Origin: Bacteroidota bacterium
Lineage (GTDB): Bacteria; Bacteroidota; Bacteroidia; Bacteroidales; Prolixibacteraceae
Assembly (NCBI GenBank): GCA_024278975.1
Contig: JAJRSD010000034.1
Location: 1-45,753 of the forward strand
DNA length: 45,753 nucleotides
Reading direction: 5' to 3'
Shown here in pieces: positions 25,225 to 33,178 of the stretch (position 1 is the first letter of the stretch; the number at the start of each line of letters is the position of its first letter). The position numbers were made by a program, and so were the translations under genes. The notes beneath the pieces are model-generated. The model was given only the letters and a program-made list of their open reading frames with translations, ran no database searches and had not been told where the DNA came from.

Positions 25225-26100
25225 TTATTTCTTTTTACCAATAATTTTCCGCTTCTCCTTTTTACTCATTTCCAATCCGCGTACCGAATTTGGGTGAACA
25301 ACAAGATACTCCTTTGCAACATTTACAATTTCCAATTCATTTTCGGCAACCACAAATTGCGGAATAATAAAACGTAAATCATCGGTTCCTAAACTATTCT
25401 GATAAATGAGTATTTTCAAAATGTTTGCTGAAGGAGCAATCTCTCCAATCAATTGTCCGGCATAAATTTTCTGATTCAGTTCCAATGAGTTACCAACTAC
25501 ATTTCGATAGCAAATAAGAGTGCCGTCGGGTTGTAAAAGTGTTATCGCATTATTCCATGTGTTATACCAATATAATGGTTCTTCTCCTTTAATTTGCCCG
25601 GCAATTTCAACAACTGTTCCATTCCGGCTGGCATAAACTTTATCGCCGGGCTGTGCAACAAAACCAATGGCAGTCCACGATTTCAACTCTCCTGAACCCC
25701 AAAAACCTTTAATACTTTTTACCTCTTTCGCGTGCACTTTTGTTCCCGGCTCGAAAGGAATTAAATATGGGAAATCGAGATTTATTATGGAAGTTGGGTC
25801 AGAACGGAAAGTTTTAATCTGATAATTAAACTTCGGGACATCGGCATCTAAATAACGCTCAAGCGTAAATAAGCTATTAAAACCGGGGTCAAGTTTTTTT
25901 ACATACGGCAAGGTTTCGTTAAACGTAGTATTTTGCAAATCGGCAAAATCCATATTTAAAAACATCGGTGTTTTTGCATTGTTTGTAGCACTAAAAATGC
26001 AATCTCCAATACTATTGTAGTCTGCCCTAACTTCAACTAATTGTGCACTAACTCGTTCAAATAAAAAAGAAAAAATAATCAGGATTACAAATTTATTCAT
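25225..26100 (-). CDS. Exported M23/LytM-like protein lacking catalytic residues
   Basis: 291 residues with a signal peptide (~1-19, ending RVSAQ). The central part resembles the LytM/M23 beta-barrel: FVAQPGDKVYASRNGTVVEI, then NAITLLQPDGTLICYRNV, then LNQKIYAGQLIGEIAPSAN. The expected zinc ligands are not there: YRNV replaces the usual YxHL, LKILIYQN replaces the HLHFE motif, and no HxxxD precedes the barrel. It is therefore probably a non-enzymatic LytM-like domain, as in divisome activators, or a binding module. The C-terminus is strongly basic (KKEKRKIIGKKK). It is upstream of and likely co-transcribed with the sulfatase gene, an unusual partner. A -7 box lies at 26124-26131. Confidence 0.68.
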   Translation of the reverse strand: MNKFVILIIFSFLFERVSAQLVEVRADYNSIGDCIFSATNNAKTPMFLNMDFADLQNTTFNETLPYVKKLDPGFNSLFTLERYLDADVPKFNYQIKTFRSDPTSIINLDFPYLIPFEPGTKVHAKEVKSIKGFWGSGELKSWTAIGFVAQPGDKVYASRNGTVVEIAGQIKGEEPLYWYNTWNNAITLLQPDGTLICYRNVVGNSLELNQKIYAGQLIGEIAPSANILKILIYQNSLGTDDLRFIIPQFVVAENELEIVNVAKEYLVVHPNSVRGLEMSKKEKRKIIGKKK

Positions 26101-26123
26101 GGTAACGATTTTTGATTTCTTCC

Positions 26124-26131
26124 CAAAAATA
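26124..26131 (-). promoter_or_regulatory. Putative -7 box of the M23-like/sulfatase operon
   Basis: Read on the minus strand it is TATTTTTG, an exact TAnnTTTG match, 24 bp upstream of the ATG at 26100. Confidence 0.4.
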
Positions 26132-26696
26132 AAAATAAACTTGTGTATTTCCCTATTTTTGGTTTATTTGAATTATATATTCTATCGGGGAGAAGAAAAA
26201 ACTTACTGCTGATTTTTTGGCTGCTTTATAAACAGAGATGCGAAGTTCATCCTGATTTAAAGAAGAAAAAGTGGATACTGCATCGAACTAAAACTAATGG
26301 CCAGATATTTATAATTTCTTTATTGAAAACATGATGAGACAGGAGGAGAATTTCATGCAGGTACGCGATGTTTCAGAAGCAGAATTAAGTGGAAGTTGAT
26401 GGTCAAATATTAACTAATATATGAATCTACTTGTTGGCGGGTGTTGGTATATTCGTAAATAAAATGGGTGATAAACTTTTTCGGGTCTTTTTAATTTTAT
26501 AGTAACCCAATAATATTATTGGGCCGGTTAACAAGGTTTAGCCGTGTGTAAAGTTGGGTTGCCTAAAAATAGTTACTGTTGCTGCCAATTGCGTAATCAA
26601 GGTCGGCAGCAACTTTAACAAACGAATTGCTATCGTTAAAAAAGTGAGAGCCAGCAGCATTTATTTCCGAAATATTTAAATACAAGTTATCTGTTT
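26132..26696. other. Large spacer with a possible gene remnant
   Basis: No intact gene is supportable in these 565 bp. Points of note are a perfect 18-bp palindrome at 26506-26523, a GGAGG-containing stretch before a 14-codon frame near 26355, and a minus-strand frame of 44 codons ending at a TAG at 26563-26565. That frame has protein-like composition (GSHFFNDSNSFVKVAADLD) but no ATG. It abuts, in another frame, the stop of the outer-membrane protein gene and may be decayed coding sequence. Confidence 0.4.
26506..26523. repeat. Perfect 18-bp palindrome
   Basis: CCCAATAATATTATTGGG reads identically on both strands, in a spacer without genes. No T-tract adjoins it, so it is not a typical terminator. 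A protein-binding dyad or element remnant is possible. Confidence 0.4.
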
Positions 26697-27512
26697 CTAT
26701 TTGCCAAAAGGTAAATACTCTTGAATTGATGATCTTTTATTTCTGCCTTTTCCTGGTTTAGAAAGTGAGAGGCTATAAAAAATACCGACTTTAAATTCTA
26801 CAAAAGTTCCAATTATATCCAATTTTTCTCCTGATTCGTCGTAGTTGTGAACAACATCGAGAAAACCGTATGGAACCAATTTTGCATCCATAGATGCTAT
26901 CATATAAAATTTAGATGAAAATGAAGTTTTAATTCCGCCTCCAATTTTAAAAACAGCGGTAGATAGTATAGTAAAACCATCATATCCCTTGCCAAATATC
27001 ACACCACCATCATCAGGATCTATATATTGGAATTTTGATTTGTATTTTAAAAATCCGACACCGGCATTAATAAACGGATATATGTTAACATTTCCGTCTT
27101 GCTTATCCAGCGAAGCTAAATATAATCTAAAGAATATATTTGCTCCCGTAAGTTTATTGTTATACTCAACTGGTGCAGTAATAGGTTCTATATGGGCAGT
27201 ATGATTTCCTTCGGCTGAAAAGGATGCGTTTTGAGATTCGCCATTTAAGATAGTATAGTTAAACTCTATTGCAACTTCCCAATGATTTGAAAGATATTTC
27301 GAGAGTTCTGCATCGATGGCAAAACCAAATTTATTGTCGAATTCGATAATTTTATGCGAAAAATTGTTTGGAACTTCTAATAGCAATTGCGATGCACCCG
27401 CTTTAACACCAATGTTTATTCCGTCAGAAAAAAAATCCTGCGCATAGCTTTTTAAAGGCATAAAAGAGATGACTAAAAAAGCAATAAAGTATTTTGAAAT
27501 TAATTTCGACAA
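26697..27512 (-). CDS. Outer-membrane beta-barrel protein
   Basis: 271 residues with a signal peptide (~1-24, ending KSYAQ). The remainder alternates hydrophobic/aromatic strands and turns (INIGVKAGASQLLLE, WEVAIEFNYTIL, YPFINAGVGFLKY, FVEFKVGIFYSLSL), as in small porin-like barrels of Bacteroidota. After the last strand a polar tail carries KPGKGRNKRSS and ends EYLPFGK. It shows no enzymatic motif and no SusC/TonB-dependent features. It is a lone gene between the leuB terminator and a gene-poor spacer. The strand just past its stop codon stays protein-like in another frame, so a C-terminal frameshift is conceivable. Confidence 0.75.
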   Translation of the reverse strand: MSKLISKYFIAFLVISFMPLKSYAQDFFSDGINIGVKAGASQLLLEVPNNFSHKIIEFDNKFGFAIDAELSKYLSNHWEVAIEFNYTILNGESQNASFSAEGNHTAHIEPITAPVEYNNKLTGANIFFRLYLASLDKQDGNVNIYPFINAGVGFLKYKSKFQYIDPDDGGVIFGKGYDGFTILSTAVFKIGGGIKTSFSSKFYMIASMDAKLVPYGFLDVVHNYDESGEKLDIIGTFVEFKVGIFYSLSLSKPGKGRNKRSSIQEYLPFGK

Positions 27513-27617
27513 TTAATTTTTGTTTGATTTAATGAACGACAAAATAAGTTAATTATATTATCTAATTAACTATTATTCATGTTTATTATTGTAATATTTT
27601 AACAGAATTATGTGGAT

Positions 27618-27659
27618 AAAAAAAGAACCACTCTATAAAAAGAACAGTTCTTTGTGTGG
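27618..27659 (-). terminator. Intrinsic terminator at the end of the leu operon
   Basis: On the minus strand an outer CCAC/GTGG pair (27656-27659 with 27628-27631) encloses an AAAGAAC/GTTCTTT hairpin (27639-27653). A T7 tract (complement of 27618-27624) follows. It lies 15-56 bp past the leuB stop. Confidence 0.65.
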
Positions 27660-27673
27660 ACAAAATTCAATAT

Positions 27674-28738
27674 TTATTTTTTAGAAATATAGTTAGCAAT
27701 CCAATCTCCAACCTCCGAAGTTTTGAATGCTTGTCCTTCAGCAATATCTTCAGTTACAATATTTTCGGCTATGGAAGCTGCAACAGCATCGCGAATTATT
27801 TTTCCCTCTTCTTTTAAATCGAAAGCATATTCGAACATCATTGCTGCCGATAGAATTGTTGCAATTGGGTTTGCAATATCTTTACCTGCTGCTTGTGGAT
27901 ACGAGCCATGAATAGGCTCGAACACTGATGTGTGAATTCCCATTGAAGCAGAAGGAAGCAACCCCAACGAACCGGTAATTACGCTTGCCTCATCGGTAAG
28001 AATATCGCCAAACATATTTTCAGTTACCATCACATCGAAGTTTTTAGGCCACTGTATAATTTGCATTGCCGCATTATCAACAAACATATATTCAGTTTTG
28101 ATATCGGGATAATTTTGCTCCATTCCCTGTGCAACTTCGCGCCACAAACGCGAGCTTTCCAAAACATTTGCCTTGTCAACAACTGTAAGTTTTTTATTTC
28201 GTTTTGCAGCAAATTCGTAACCCAGTTTTAAAATACGCTCAATCTCTGCGCGTGTGTATGTGCAAGTATCAAAAGCAGTATCACCATTATCTTTTCTGCC
28301 CTTTTCACCAAAATAGATACCACCGGTTAGTTCACGGATACAAACAAAATCGGCTCCCTCAACCAACTCGCGTCGAAGTGGCGATCTGTGCAACAGCGAG
28401 TCGAAAGTTTCCACCGGACGAATGTTGGCGTACAAACCTAACTTTTTACGCATGGCAAGCAATCCCTGCTCGGGACGGACTGTTGCTTTCGGATTATTAT
28501 CGAATTTCGGGTCGCCAATTGCACCAAACAAAACGGCATCCGATTTCATACAAAGCTCGTGCGTTTCCGGCGGGTACGGATCGCCGACTTTATCGATTGC
28601 CACAGCTCCTGTTAAAGCATATTCGTACTCTAACTCGTGATTAAATTTTTTGGCAACAGCTTTAACTGTTTTCATCGCTTGTTCAACTATTTCCGGTCCG
28701 ATTCCGTCGCCGGATAAAATTGCAATATTTAGTTTCAT
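27674..28738 (-). CDS. leuB: 3-isopropylmalate dehydrogenase
   Basis: 354 residues, normal length. It catalyses the NAD-dependent oxidative decarboxylation of 3-isopropylmalate in leucine synthesis, and can act on methylmalate when citramalate synthase feeds the pathway. Visible family motifs: [13 protein letters not shown] near the start, [14 protein letters not shown] (~67-80), the VVDKANVL segment with the catalytic Lys189, and the metal/NAD signature [12 protein letters not shown] at 241-252 followed by [10 protein letters not shown]. It is the last gene of the leu operon, 59 bp after the citramalate synthase-like gene across a four-unit heptamer array, and is followed by a terminator. 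Confidence 0.96.
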   Translation of the reverse strand: MKLNIAILSGDGIGPEIVEQAMKTVKAVAKKFNHELEYEYALTGAVAIDKVGDPYPPETHELCMKSDAVLFGAIGDPKFDNNPKATVRPEQGLLAMRKKLGLYANIRPVETFDSLLHRSPLRRELVEGADFVCIRELTGGIYFGEKGRKDNGDTAFDTCTYTRAEIERILKLGYEFAAKRNKKLTVVDKANVLESSRLWREVAQGMEQNYPDIKTEYMFVDNAAMQIIQWPKNFDVMVTENMFGDILTDEASVITGSLGLLPSASMGIHTSVFEPIHGSYPQAAGKDIANPIATILSAAMMFEYAFDLKEEGKIIRDAVAASIAENIVTEDIAEGQAFKTSEVGDWIANYISKK

Positions 28739-28753
28739 ATTAAAAAAAATGTA

Positions 28754-28781
28754 GGAAGTCAGAAGTCGGAAGACCGAAGAC
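28754..28781. repeat. Heptamer array between cimA and leuB (4 units)
   Basis: GGAAGTC, AGAAGTC, GGAAGAC and CGAAGAC follow one another in phase inside the transcribed spacer. The unit type (nGAAGwC) differs from the other arrays, but the period is again seven. Confidence 0.7.
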
Positions 28782-28797
28782 TGATTTCCAAAGTTTG

Positions 28798-30384
28798 TTA
28801 TTTTGAAGTTGTATTATTTGTTTTATTCAGAGTTTCCTTGCTAAAATCATTTTCAATAATGTTTAACATCCGAATTGTAGCTTTCATTGCAGCAGTATTT
28901 TGATCCGGATCCAGTCCTTTCGTTTTAAATTCGTGATCACTTTTCCATGTAATAATTGTTTCAACCAAAGCATTGGTTTTTCCACCCGGAGGAATAGTTA
29001 CAACGTAGTCAACAAGTTTTGGAAGTGGTTTTCCCAGCCGATCGTAGATTTTTCGAATCGATTTTACAAAAGCATTATATTGTCCATCGCCATCACTAAA
29101 TTCCTCATAAAATTTACCGTCAATTTCCAGAGAGACATTGGCAACCGGGCGTAATCCCATGGTATGATTTACCGAATAATTTACAACGTGTATTTTCTGT
29201 TCAAAGTGATCGTTCTCTAAAGCATCGGCCACAATATACGGTAATTCGTCGCTGGTAACTGTCTCTTTTTTATCCGCTAAATCGATAACTCGCTGTGTAA
29301 CTTTTTTTAACGACTCCGCATCAAGTTCAATTCCAAGGTCTTGTAAATTCTTTTTAATATTGGCTTTACCCGATGTTTTTCCCAGCGCGTATTGTCTGAT
29401 TCGACCAAAACGTTCGGGCAGCAATTCATTAAAATAGAGATTATTTTTGCTGTCTCCATCGGCATGAATTCCGCTACATTGTGTAAATACGAATTCGCCG
29501 ATAAGAGGTTTATTGGTTGGAATCCGAATACCCGAAAAAGTTTCGACTAACCGGGAAGCTTTATTTAGCTCGCTTTCGATTACATTAGTTTCCATTTTCA
29601 GATGATCCTTAATTGTAGCAATTACACTCGACAGAGGTGCATTTCCGGCACGCTCGCCCAAACCGTTTACAGTTGTATGAACGCAGCGAATACCAGCTTT
29701 TATTGCATGAAAAACATTTGCAATTGCCAAATCGTAATCGTTGTGAGCATGAAAATCAAACTCAACATCGGGAAACGAAAGAATCATCTCTTTACAGAAA
29801 TCATAAGTTTGATCCGGATCTAAAAGTCCTAAAGTATCGGGAAGCATAAAACGATCTATTCTCTCATCTTTTAATTCTGAGATCATAAAATGAACGTACT
29901 CTTTCGAGTTGCGCATTCCGTTAGACCAGTCTTCGAGATAAACATTTACCCGGATACCCATTTCGGTGGCATTGGCAATCACATTTTTAATGTCAGCAAC
30001 ATGTTGCTCGGGGGTTTTGCGCAACTGTTCGGTAACATGTTTTAGAGATCCCTTACAAAGCAGATTTAAAACTTTGCCTCCCGCATCGGCAATCCATTGC
30101 AACGAAATTTTATCATCAACAAAACCAAGAACCTCAACTTTATCGAGATATCCTTTTTCCGAAGCCCATTTCATCACACGCTTAGTACCTAAAAATTCAC
30201 CTTTTGAAACTCTTGCCGAGGCAATTTCAATACGATCTACTTTTACATCTTTAAGTAATATTTTCGCGACACTCAATTTTTCCAGTTCGCTAAACGAAAC
30301 GCCTGATGTCTGTTCACCATCGCGAAGAGTGGTGTCCATAATTATCAATCGTTTTCCTTTTATATCAACTGTTTCGCCAGTCAT
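28798..30384 (-). CDS. cimA: Citramalate synthase-like / second alpha-isopropylmalate synthase paralogue
   Basis: 528 residues of the DRE-TIM acyltransferase family. [16 protein letters not shown] (17-32) carries the metal-site Asp and the conserved Arg, and HAHND at 212-216 supplies the metal-binding histidines. The [17 protein letters not shown] segment is typical. The C-terminal LeuA-type allosteric domain (~400-510) includes [15 protein letters not shown]. It belongs to the CimA-like clade encoded inside Bacteroidota leu operons. That clade condenses acetyl-CoA with pyruvate to give citramalate, from which LeuCDB make 2-oxobutyrate for isoleucine. The substrate assignment (pyruvate rather than 2-oxoisovalerate) is inferred from operon context and divergence from the canonical leuA at the operon head. 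Confidence 0.82.
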   Translation of the reverse strand: MTGETVDIKGKRLIIMDTTLRDGEQTSGVSFSELEKLSVAKILLKDVKVDRIEIASARVSKGEFLGTKRVMKWASEKGYLDKVEVLGFVDDKISLQWIADAGGKVLNLLCKGSLKHVTEQLRKTPEQHVADIKNVIANATEMGIRVNVYLEDWSNGMRNSKEYVHFMISELKDERIDRFMLPDTLGLLDPDQTYDFCKEMILSFPDVEFDFHAHNDYDLAIANVFHAIKAGIRCVHTTVNGLGERAGNAPLSSVIATIKDHLKMETNVIESELNKASRLVETFSGIRIPTNKPLIGEFVFTQCSGIHADGDSKNNLYFNELLPERFGRIRQYALGKTSGKANIKKNLQDLGIELDAESLKKVTQRVIDLADKKETVTSDELPYIVADALENDHFEQKIHVVNYSVNHTMGLRPVANVSLEIDGKFYEEFSDGDGQYNAFVKSIRKIYDRLGKPLPKLVDYVVTIPPGGKTNALVETIITWKSDHEFKTKGLDPDQNTAAMKATIRMLNIIENDFSKETLNKTNNTTSK

Positions 30385-30405
30385 CTTATTATTGTTTTTT
30401 TCATT

Positions 30406-30996
30406 TTAATTGTCTTTCTCGAAAGCAGCAATTTCCTCTTTCATATCAACCAGGTAATCAATATCGTCTAAACCATTTTGCAAGCAGTGCTTTTTATATG
30501 AGTTTATTTCGAAATCGATTGTATCGTTTGTTGCTGAAATAGTAAATATCTGTTTTTCCAAATCTACTTCAAAAGTCGTATTTACATCTTTTTCTATTGT
30601 CGTAAATATTTTTTGAAGGAATTCAGGAGTTACAACAACCGGAAGCAGTCCGTTGTTCAGTGCGTTACCTTTAAAAATATCAGCAAAAAAACTGGATACT
30701 ACTACACGGAAACCATAATCGTAAATTGCCCAGGCTGCATGTTCGCGACTTGAGCCGCTGCCAAAGTTTTTCCCGGCAACAAGTATTTTGCCCGAGTAAA
30801 TATTGTTGTTAAGCGGAAAATCACTTTTTGGACTGCCATCTTTTTCATATCGCCAGTCGCGAAAAAGGTTATCACCAAATCCTTTTCGCTCAATTGCTTT
30901 TAAAAAGCGAGCTGGAATAATCTGGTCTGTATCCACATTCTCGATAGGAAGTGGAACCGCGGGTGATGTTATTTTTGTAAATTTATCGTATGCCAT
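30406..30996 (-). CDS. leuD: 3-isopropylmalate dehydratase small subunit
   Basis: 196 residues, the usual size. With LeuC it isomerises 2-isopropylmalate to 3-isopropylmalate. The start has [20 protein letters not shown], the swivel-domain signature. [15 protein letters not shown] (from ~78) is the conserved glycine-rich substrate loop. [24 protein letters not shown] completes the fold. It lies 21 bp before the citramalate synthase gene and is separated from leuC by the gene for a four-helix-bundle protein, which breaks the usual leuC-leuD adjacency. Confidence 0.95.
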   Translation of the reverse strand: MAYDKFTKITSPAVPLPIENVDTDQIIPARFLKAIERKGFGDNLFRDWRYEKDGSPKSDFPLNNNIYSGKILVAGKNFGSGSSREHAAWAIYDYGFRVVVSSFFADIFKGNALNNGLLPVVVTPEFLQKIFTTIEKDVNTTFEVDLEKQIFTISATNDTIDFEINSYKKHCLQNGLDDIDYLVDMKEEIAAFEKDN

Positions 30997-31002
30997 TTTA
31001 TA

Positions 31003-31023
31003 TTTATTATTTATTATTTATTA
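31003..31023. repeat. Heptamer array upstream of leuD (3 units)
   Basis: TTTATTA occurs three times in perfect tandem immediately upstream of the leuD start, in the spacer from the four-helix-bundle gene. Confidence 0.6.
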
Positions 31024-31057
31024 TTTCGTGTTCCCAATAATAGTAATCTTTTACACC

Positions 31058-31411
31058 TTATTTTTTTGATTGAATTGTCTTTCTCGATGCTACAAAAATT
31101 GCAGTTAGTTCTTTTGCTTCTTTCATCAAAGAAGAGGCAATTTCTTTTGAAACAATTTTTTCATCTAAAGCAAATTCTAACCAGAAATCACATTCATCCA
31201 CTTCTTCAATAACTATTGATAATTTTGCTGCAAAAGCAGCAGTTGAATGTGCTAAATTTACTGCTCTGTAATTTGCTGCAACAGAAGTTGCACATCTGAT
31301 AAGTTGTCCTTCAATATGAGAACCTAATTTATTTTTAGGTAGAGAAATTGCAACTTTTACACATTTATGCGCAAAAACTTTTGTCCTTTTAATAAGTTCA
31401 TATTTATTCAT
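31058..31411 (-). CDS. Four-helix-bundle protein (23S rRNA intervening-sequence type)
   Basis: 117 residues, all helical by appearance. Typical segments are KVFAHKCVKVAISLP at the start, HIEGQLIRCATSVAANYRA, and the later EEVDECDFWLEFALDEKIVS, matching the small S23/IVS four-helix-bundle family. Members form ring-like multimers, and some genes sit in 23S rRNA intervening sequences; the function is unknown. This copy lies between leuC (30-bp gap) and leuD (61-bp gap), on the same strand, so it is co-transcribed with leucine biosynthesis. Both its flanks are short heptamer arrays. It has no evident biochemical link to the operon and may be a cargo insertion. Confidence 0.88.
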   Translation of the reverse strand: MNKYELIKRTKVFAHKCVKVAISLPKNKLGSHIEGQLIRCATSVAANYRAVNLAHSTAAFAAKLSIVIEEVDECDFWLEFALDEKIVSKEIASSLMKEAKELTAIFVASRKTIQSKK

Positions 31412-31414
31412 AAT

Positions 31415-31435
31415 TAATCAATAATCAATAAAAAA
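31415..31435. repeat. Heptamer array between leuC and the four-helix-bundle gene (3 units)
   Basis: TAATCAA, TAATCAA and TAAAAAA in tandem fill most of this 30-bp spacer. Confidence 0.5.
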
Positions 31436-31441
31436 TATTTT

Positions 31442-32836
31442 TTATTTTCGGGGATCTGAAATAACTCCCGAAATTGCGGCTGCTGCTGCTGTTATGGGAC
31501 TTGCAAGCAGTGTTCGCGCACCCGGTCCTTGTCTTCCTTCAAAGTTTCTGTTCGATGTTGAAACAGAATATTTGCCTGCCGGAATTTTATCGTCGTTCAT
31601 TGCTAAACATGCCGAACACCCGGGTTGACGTAACTGAAATCCTGCATCTTCGAGTATTGAAATTAGTCCTTCGGCACGAATTTGATTTTCAACTTGTTTA
31701 GAACCCGGAACCAACCACGCGGTAATATTTGGTGCTTTTTTCTTGCCCTTTACAAATTCAGTAAATTCTCTAAAATCTTCAATTCTACCATTTGTACAAC
31801 TTCCAAGAAACACATAATCAACAGGTTTTCCTTCAATTTTATCACCTGCACCAAAACCCATGTATTGTAGCGATTTTTCGAACGATGATTTGTCGCTGCC
31901 TTCCATTCCTTCGGTGGTGGGGATATTTTTAGAAATTCCAATTCCCATTCCCGGGTTTGTTCCAAATGTAATCATCGGTTCAATGTCTGCTGCATCGTAA
32001 ATTAATTCCGTATCAAAAACTGCATCATCATCTGTTTTCAGTTCTTTCCATTTTGCAACTGCTTTATCCCAGTCAGCTCCTTTTGGTGCAAACTCGCGAC
32101 CTTTTACATATTCGAAAGTTATTTCGTCGGGGGCAATCATTCCACCCCGTGCACCACATTCAATACTCAAATTACAAAGTGTCATTCTACCTTCCATCGA
32201 AAGTCCGGTTATTGCCGAACCTGTATATTCAATAAAATGCCCGGTTCCACCGCTTGTCGATATTTTTGATATTATATAGAGTGCAATATCTTTTGCAGTA
32301 ACTCCTTTCGCAAGAGTACCGTTAACAGTAATTTTCATCTTTTTTGGTTTGGGCTGCATAATGCACTGGCTTGCGAAAACCATCTCCACTTCGCTGGTGC
32401 CAATACCAAAAGCAATTGCACCAAACGCACCGTGTGTTGAAGTATGACTGTCGCCACAAACAATTGTCATTCCCGGTTGGGTAAGTCCCATTTCGGGGCC
32501 AATAATATGAACAACACCGTGTCCTTCGGTTCCCAAATCGTGGTGTACAATTCCGTTTTCAGTACAATTTGTTTTTAGCATTTCGAGCTGATGCCGCGAA
32601 AGCTCATCTTTAACAGAAAGATGCTGGTTAATTGTGGGAACGTTATGATCTGGTGTGGCAGTGGTTTTTTCAGGGCGTAGAACTTTTAATCCCCGGTTTT
32701 TCAAACCTAAAAATGCCACCGGACTTGTTACTTCATGGATTAAATGTCTGTCGATATATAATACATTTGGGCCACCTTCAACTTTTTTCACAACGTGTGC
32801 ATCCCAAATTTTATCGAATAATGTTTTTACTGTCAT
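31442..32836 (-). CDS. leuC: 3-isopropylmalate dehydratase large subunit
   Basis: 464 residues, full length. This is the aconitase-family catalytic subunit, partner of LeuD, with a [4Fe-4S] cluster. The cluster ligands are visible as Cys347 (FLGSCTNGR) and Cys407/Cys410 (QPGCSACLA). Active-site segments [20 protein letters not shown] (127-146) and GGMIAPDE are intact. It is second in the operon, 336 bp after leuA. That spacer is unusually long and consists mainly of heptamer arrays and a 18-bp palindrome. Confidence 0.97.
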   Translation of the reverse strand: MTVKTLFDKIWDAHVVKKVEGGPNVLYIDRHLIHEVTSPVAFLGLKNRGLKVLRPEKTTATPDHNVPTINQHLSVKDELSRHQLEMLKTNCTENGIVHHDLGTEGHGVVHIIGPEMGLTQPGMTIVCGDSHTSTHGAFGAIAFGIGTSEVEMVFASQCIMQPKPKKMKITVNGTLAKGVTAKDIALYIISKISTSGGTGHFIEYTGSAITGLSMEGRMTLCNLSIECGARGGMIAPDEITFEYVKGREFAPKGADWDKAVAKWKELKTDDDAVFDTELIYDAADIEPMITFGTNPGMGIGISKNIPTTEGMEGSDKSSFEKSLQYMGFGAGDKIEGKPVDYVFLGSCTNGRIEDFREFTEFVKGKKKAPNITAWLVPGSKQVENQIRAEGLISILEDAGFQLRQPGCSACLAMNDDKIPAGKYSVSTSNRNFEGRQGPGARTLLASPITAAAAAISGVISDPRK

Positions 32837-32907
32837 AATTATAATCTTCTTGTTCCGAAGTTATTTTAATGTCTATTCTTCGAAAAATAATTTTTGTTAA
32901 TGGTATT

Positions 32908-33012
32908 AAGTTTAAAGTTTAAAGTGTTCTAACTCTGAACTTAAACTTTTTTATTTTTGACTTTATACTTATTACTCAGTACTTTTCTACTCTCTTACTT
33001 TCTACTTTTTAC
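32908..33012. repeat. Degenerate heptamer array in the leuA-leuC spacer
   Basis: Starts with AAGTTTA, AAGTTTA, AAGTGTT, then CTAACTC, TGAACTT, AAACTTT. It continues with ACT-containing units (TTGACTT, TATACTT, ATTACTC, AGTACTT and others) in a 7-nt phase that slips once near 32985. Confidence 0.6.
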
Positions 33013-33059
33013 TAACTGCTTTCTTCTTTATATTTACTTTACCCCTCTGTCTTCGACAT

Positions 33060-33077
33060 CTCCCCTCATGAGGGGAG
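33060..33077. repeat. 18-bp palindrome within the leu operon
   Basis: CTCCCCTCATGAGGGGAG is perfectly self-complementary and is preceded by CCCCTCTGTCTTCGACAT on the plus strand. In the leu transcript it would form a very stable hairpin with an ACAGAGGGGT-type tail and no U-tract. It resembles dispersed REP-like elements of Bacteroidota rather than a terminator. Confidence 0.55.
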
Positions 33078-33129
33078 AACTTTTAAATGAGCATTTATAC
33101 TTAAATTATAAATTGTTTACTTTTTGTTC

Positions 33130-33178
33130 TTGACTTTATACTCACTACTAATTACTCACTACTTTCCTAACTCTACTC
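33130..33178. repeat. Heptamer array overlapping the end of leuA
   Basis: TTGACTT, TATACTC, ACTACTA, ATTACTC, ACTACTT, TCCTAAC and TCTACTC, in phase. The last unit runs over the leuA stop codon (33173-33175). Confidence 0.6.

Larger units (their letters stand above)
32837..33172. other. Long leuA-leuC spacer filled with repeats
   Basis: 336 bp without a gene but lying within the leu operon. It holds heptamer-period sequence at 32908-33012 and 33130-33178, a 13-bp direct repeat TTGACTTTATACT (32957-32969 and 33130-33142), and the palindrome CTCCCCTCATGAGGGGAG (33060-33077). No promoter was identified. Confidence 0.6.

Noticed and set aside
26143-26334. Plus-strand 63-codon frame in the spacer after the M23-like gene
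   Set aside because: Composition is not protein-like (Leu/Lys/Phe-rich without domains) and it lies in AT-rich spacer directly next to the minus-strand promoter. No supporting start context or similarity is recognised.
33060-33077. CTCCCCTCATGAGGGGAG as an intrinsic terminator
   Set aside because: No U-tract follows on either strand and it lies inside the leu operon; REP-like element preferred.
32908-33178. Repeat-rich leuA-leuC spacer as a possible CRISPR array
   Set aside because: The repeats are contiguous 7-mers without unique spacers, there is no 25-40 bp conserved repeat and no cas gene nearby.
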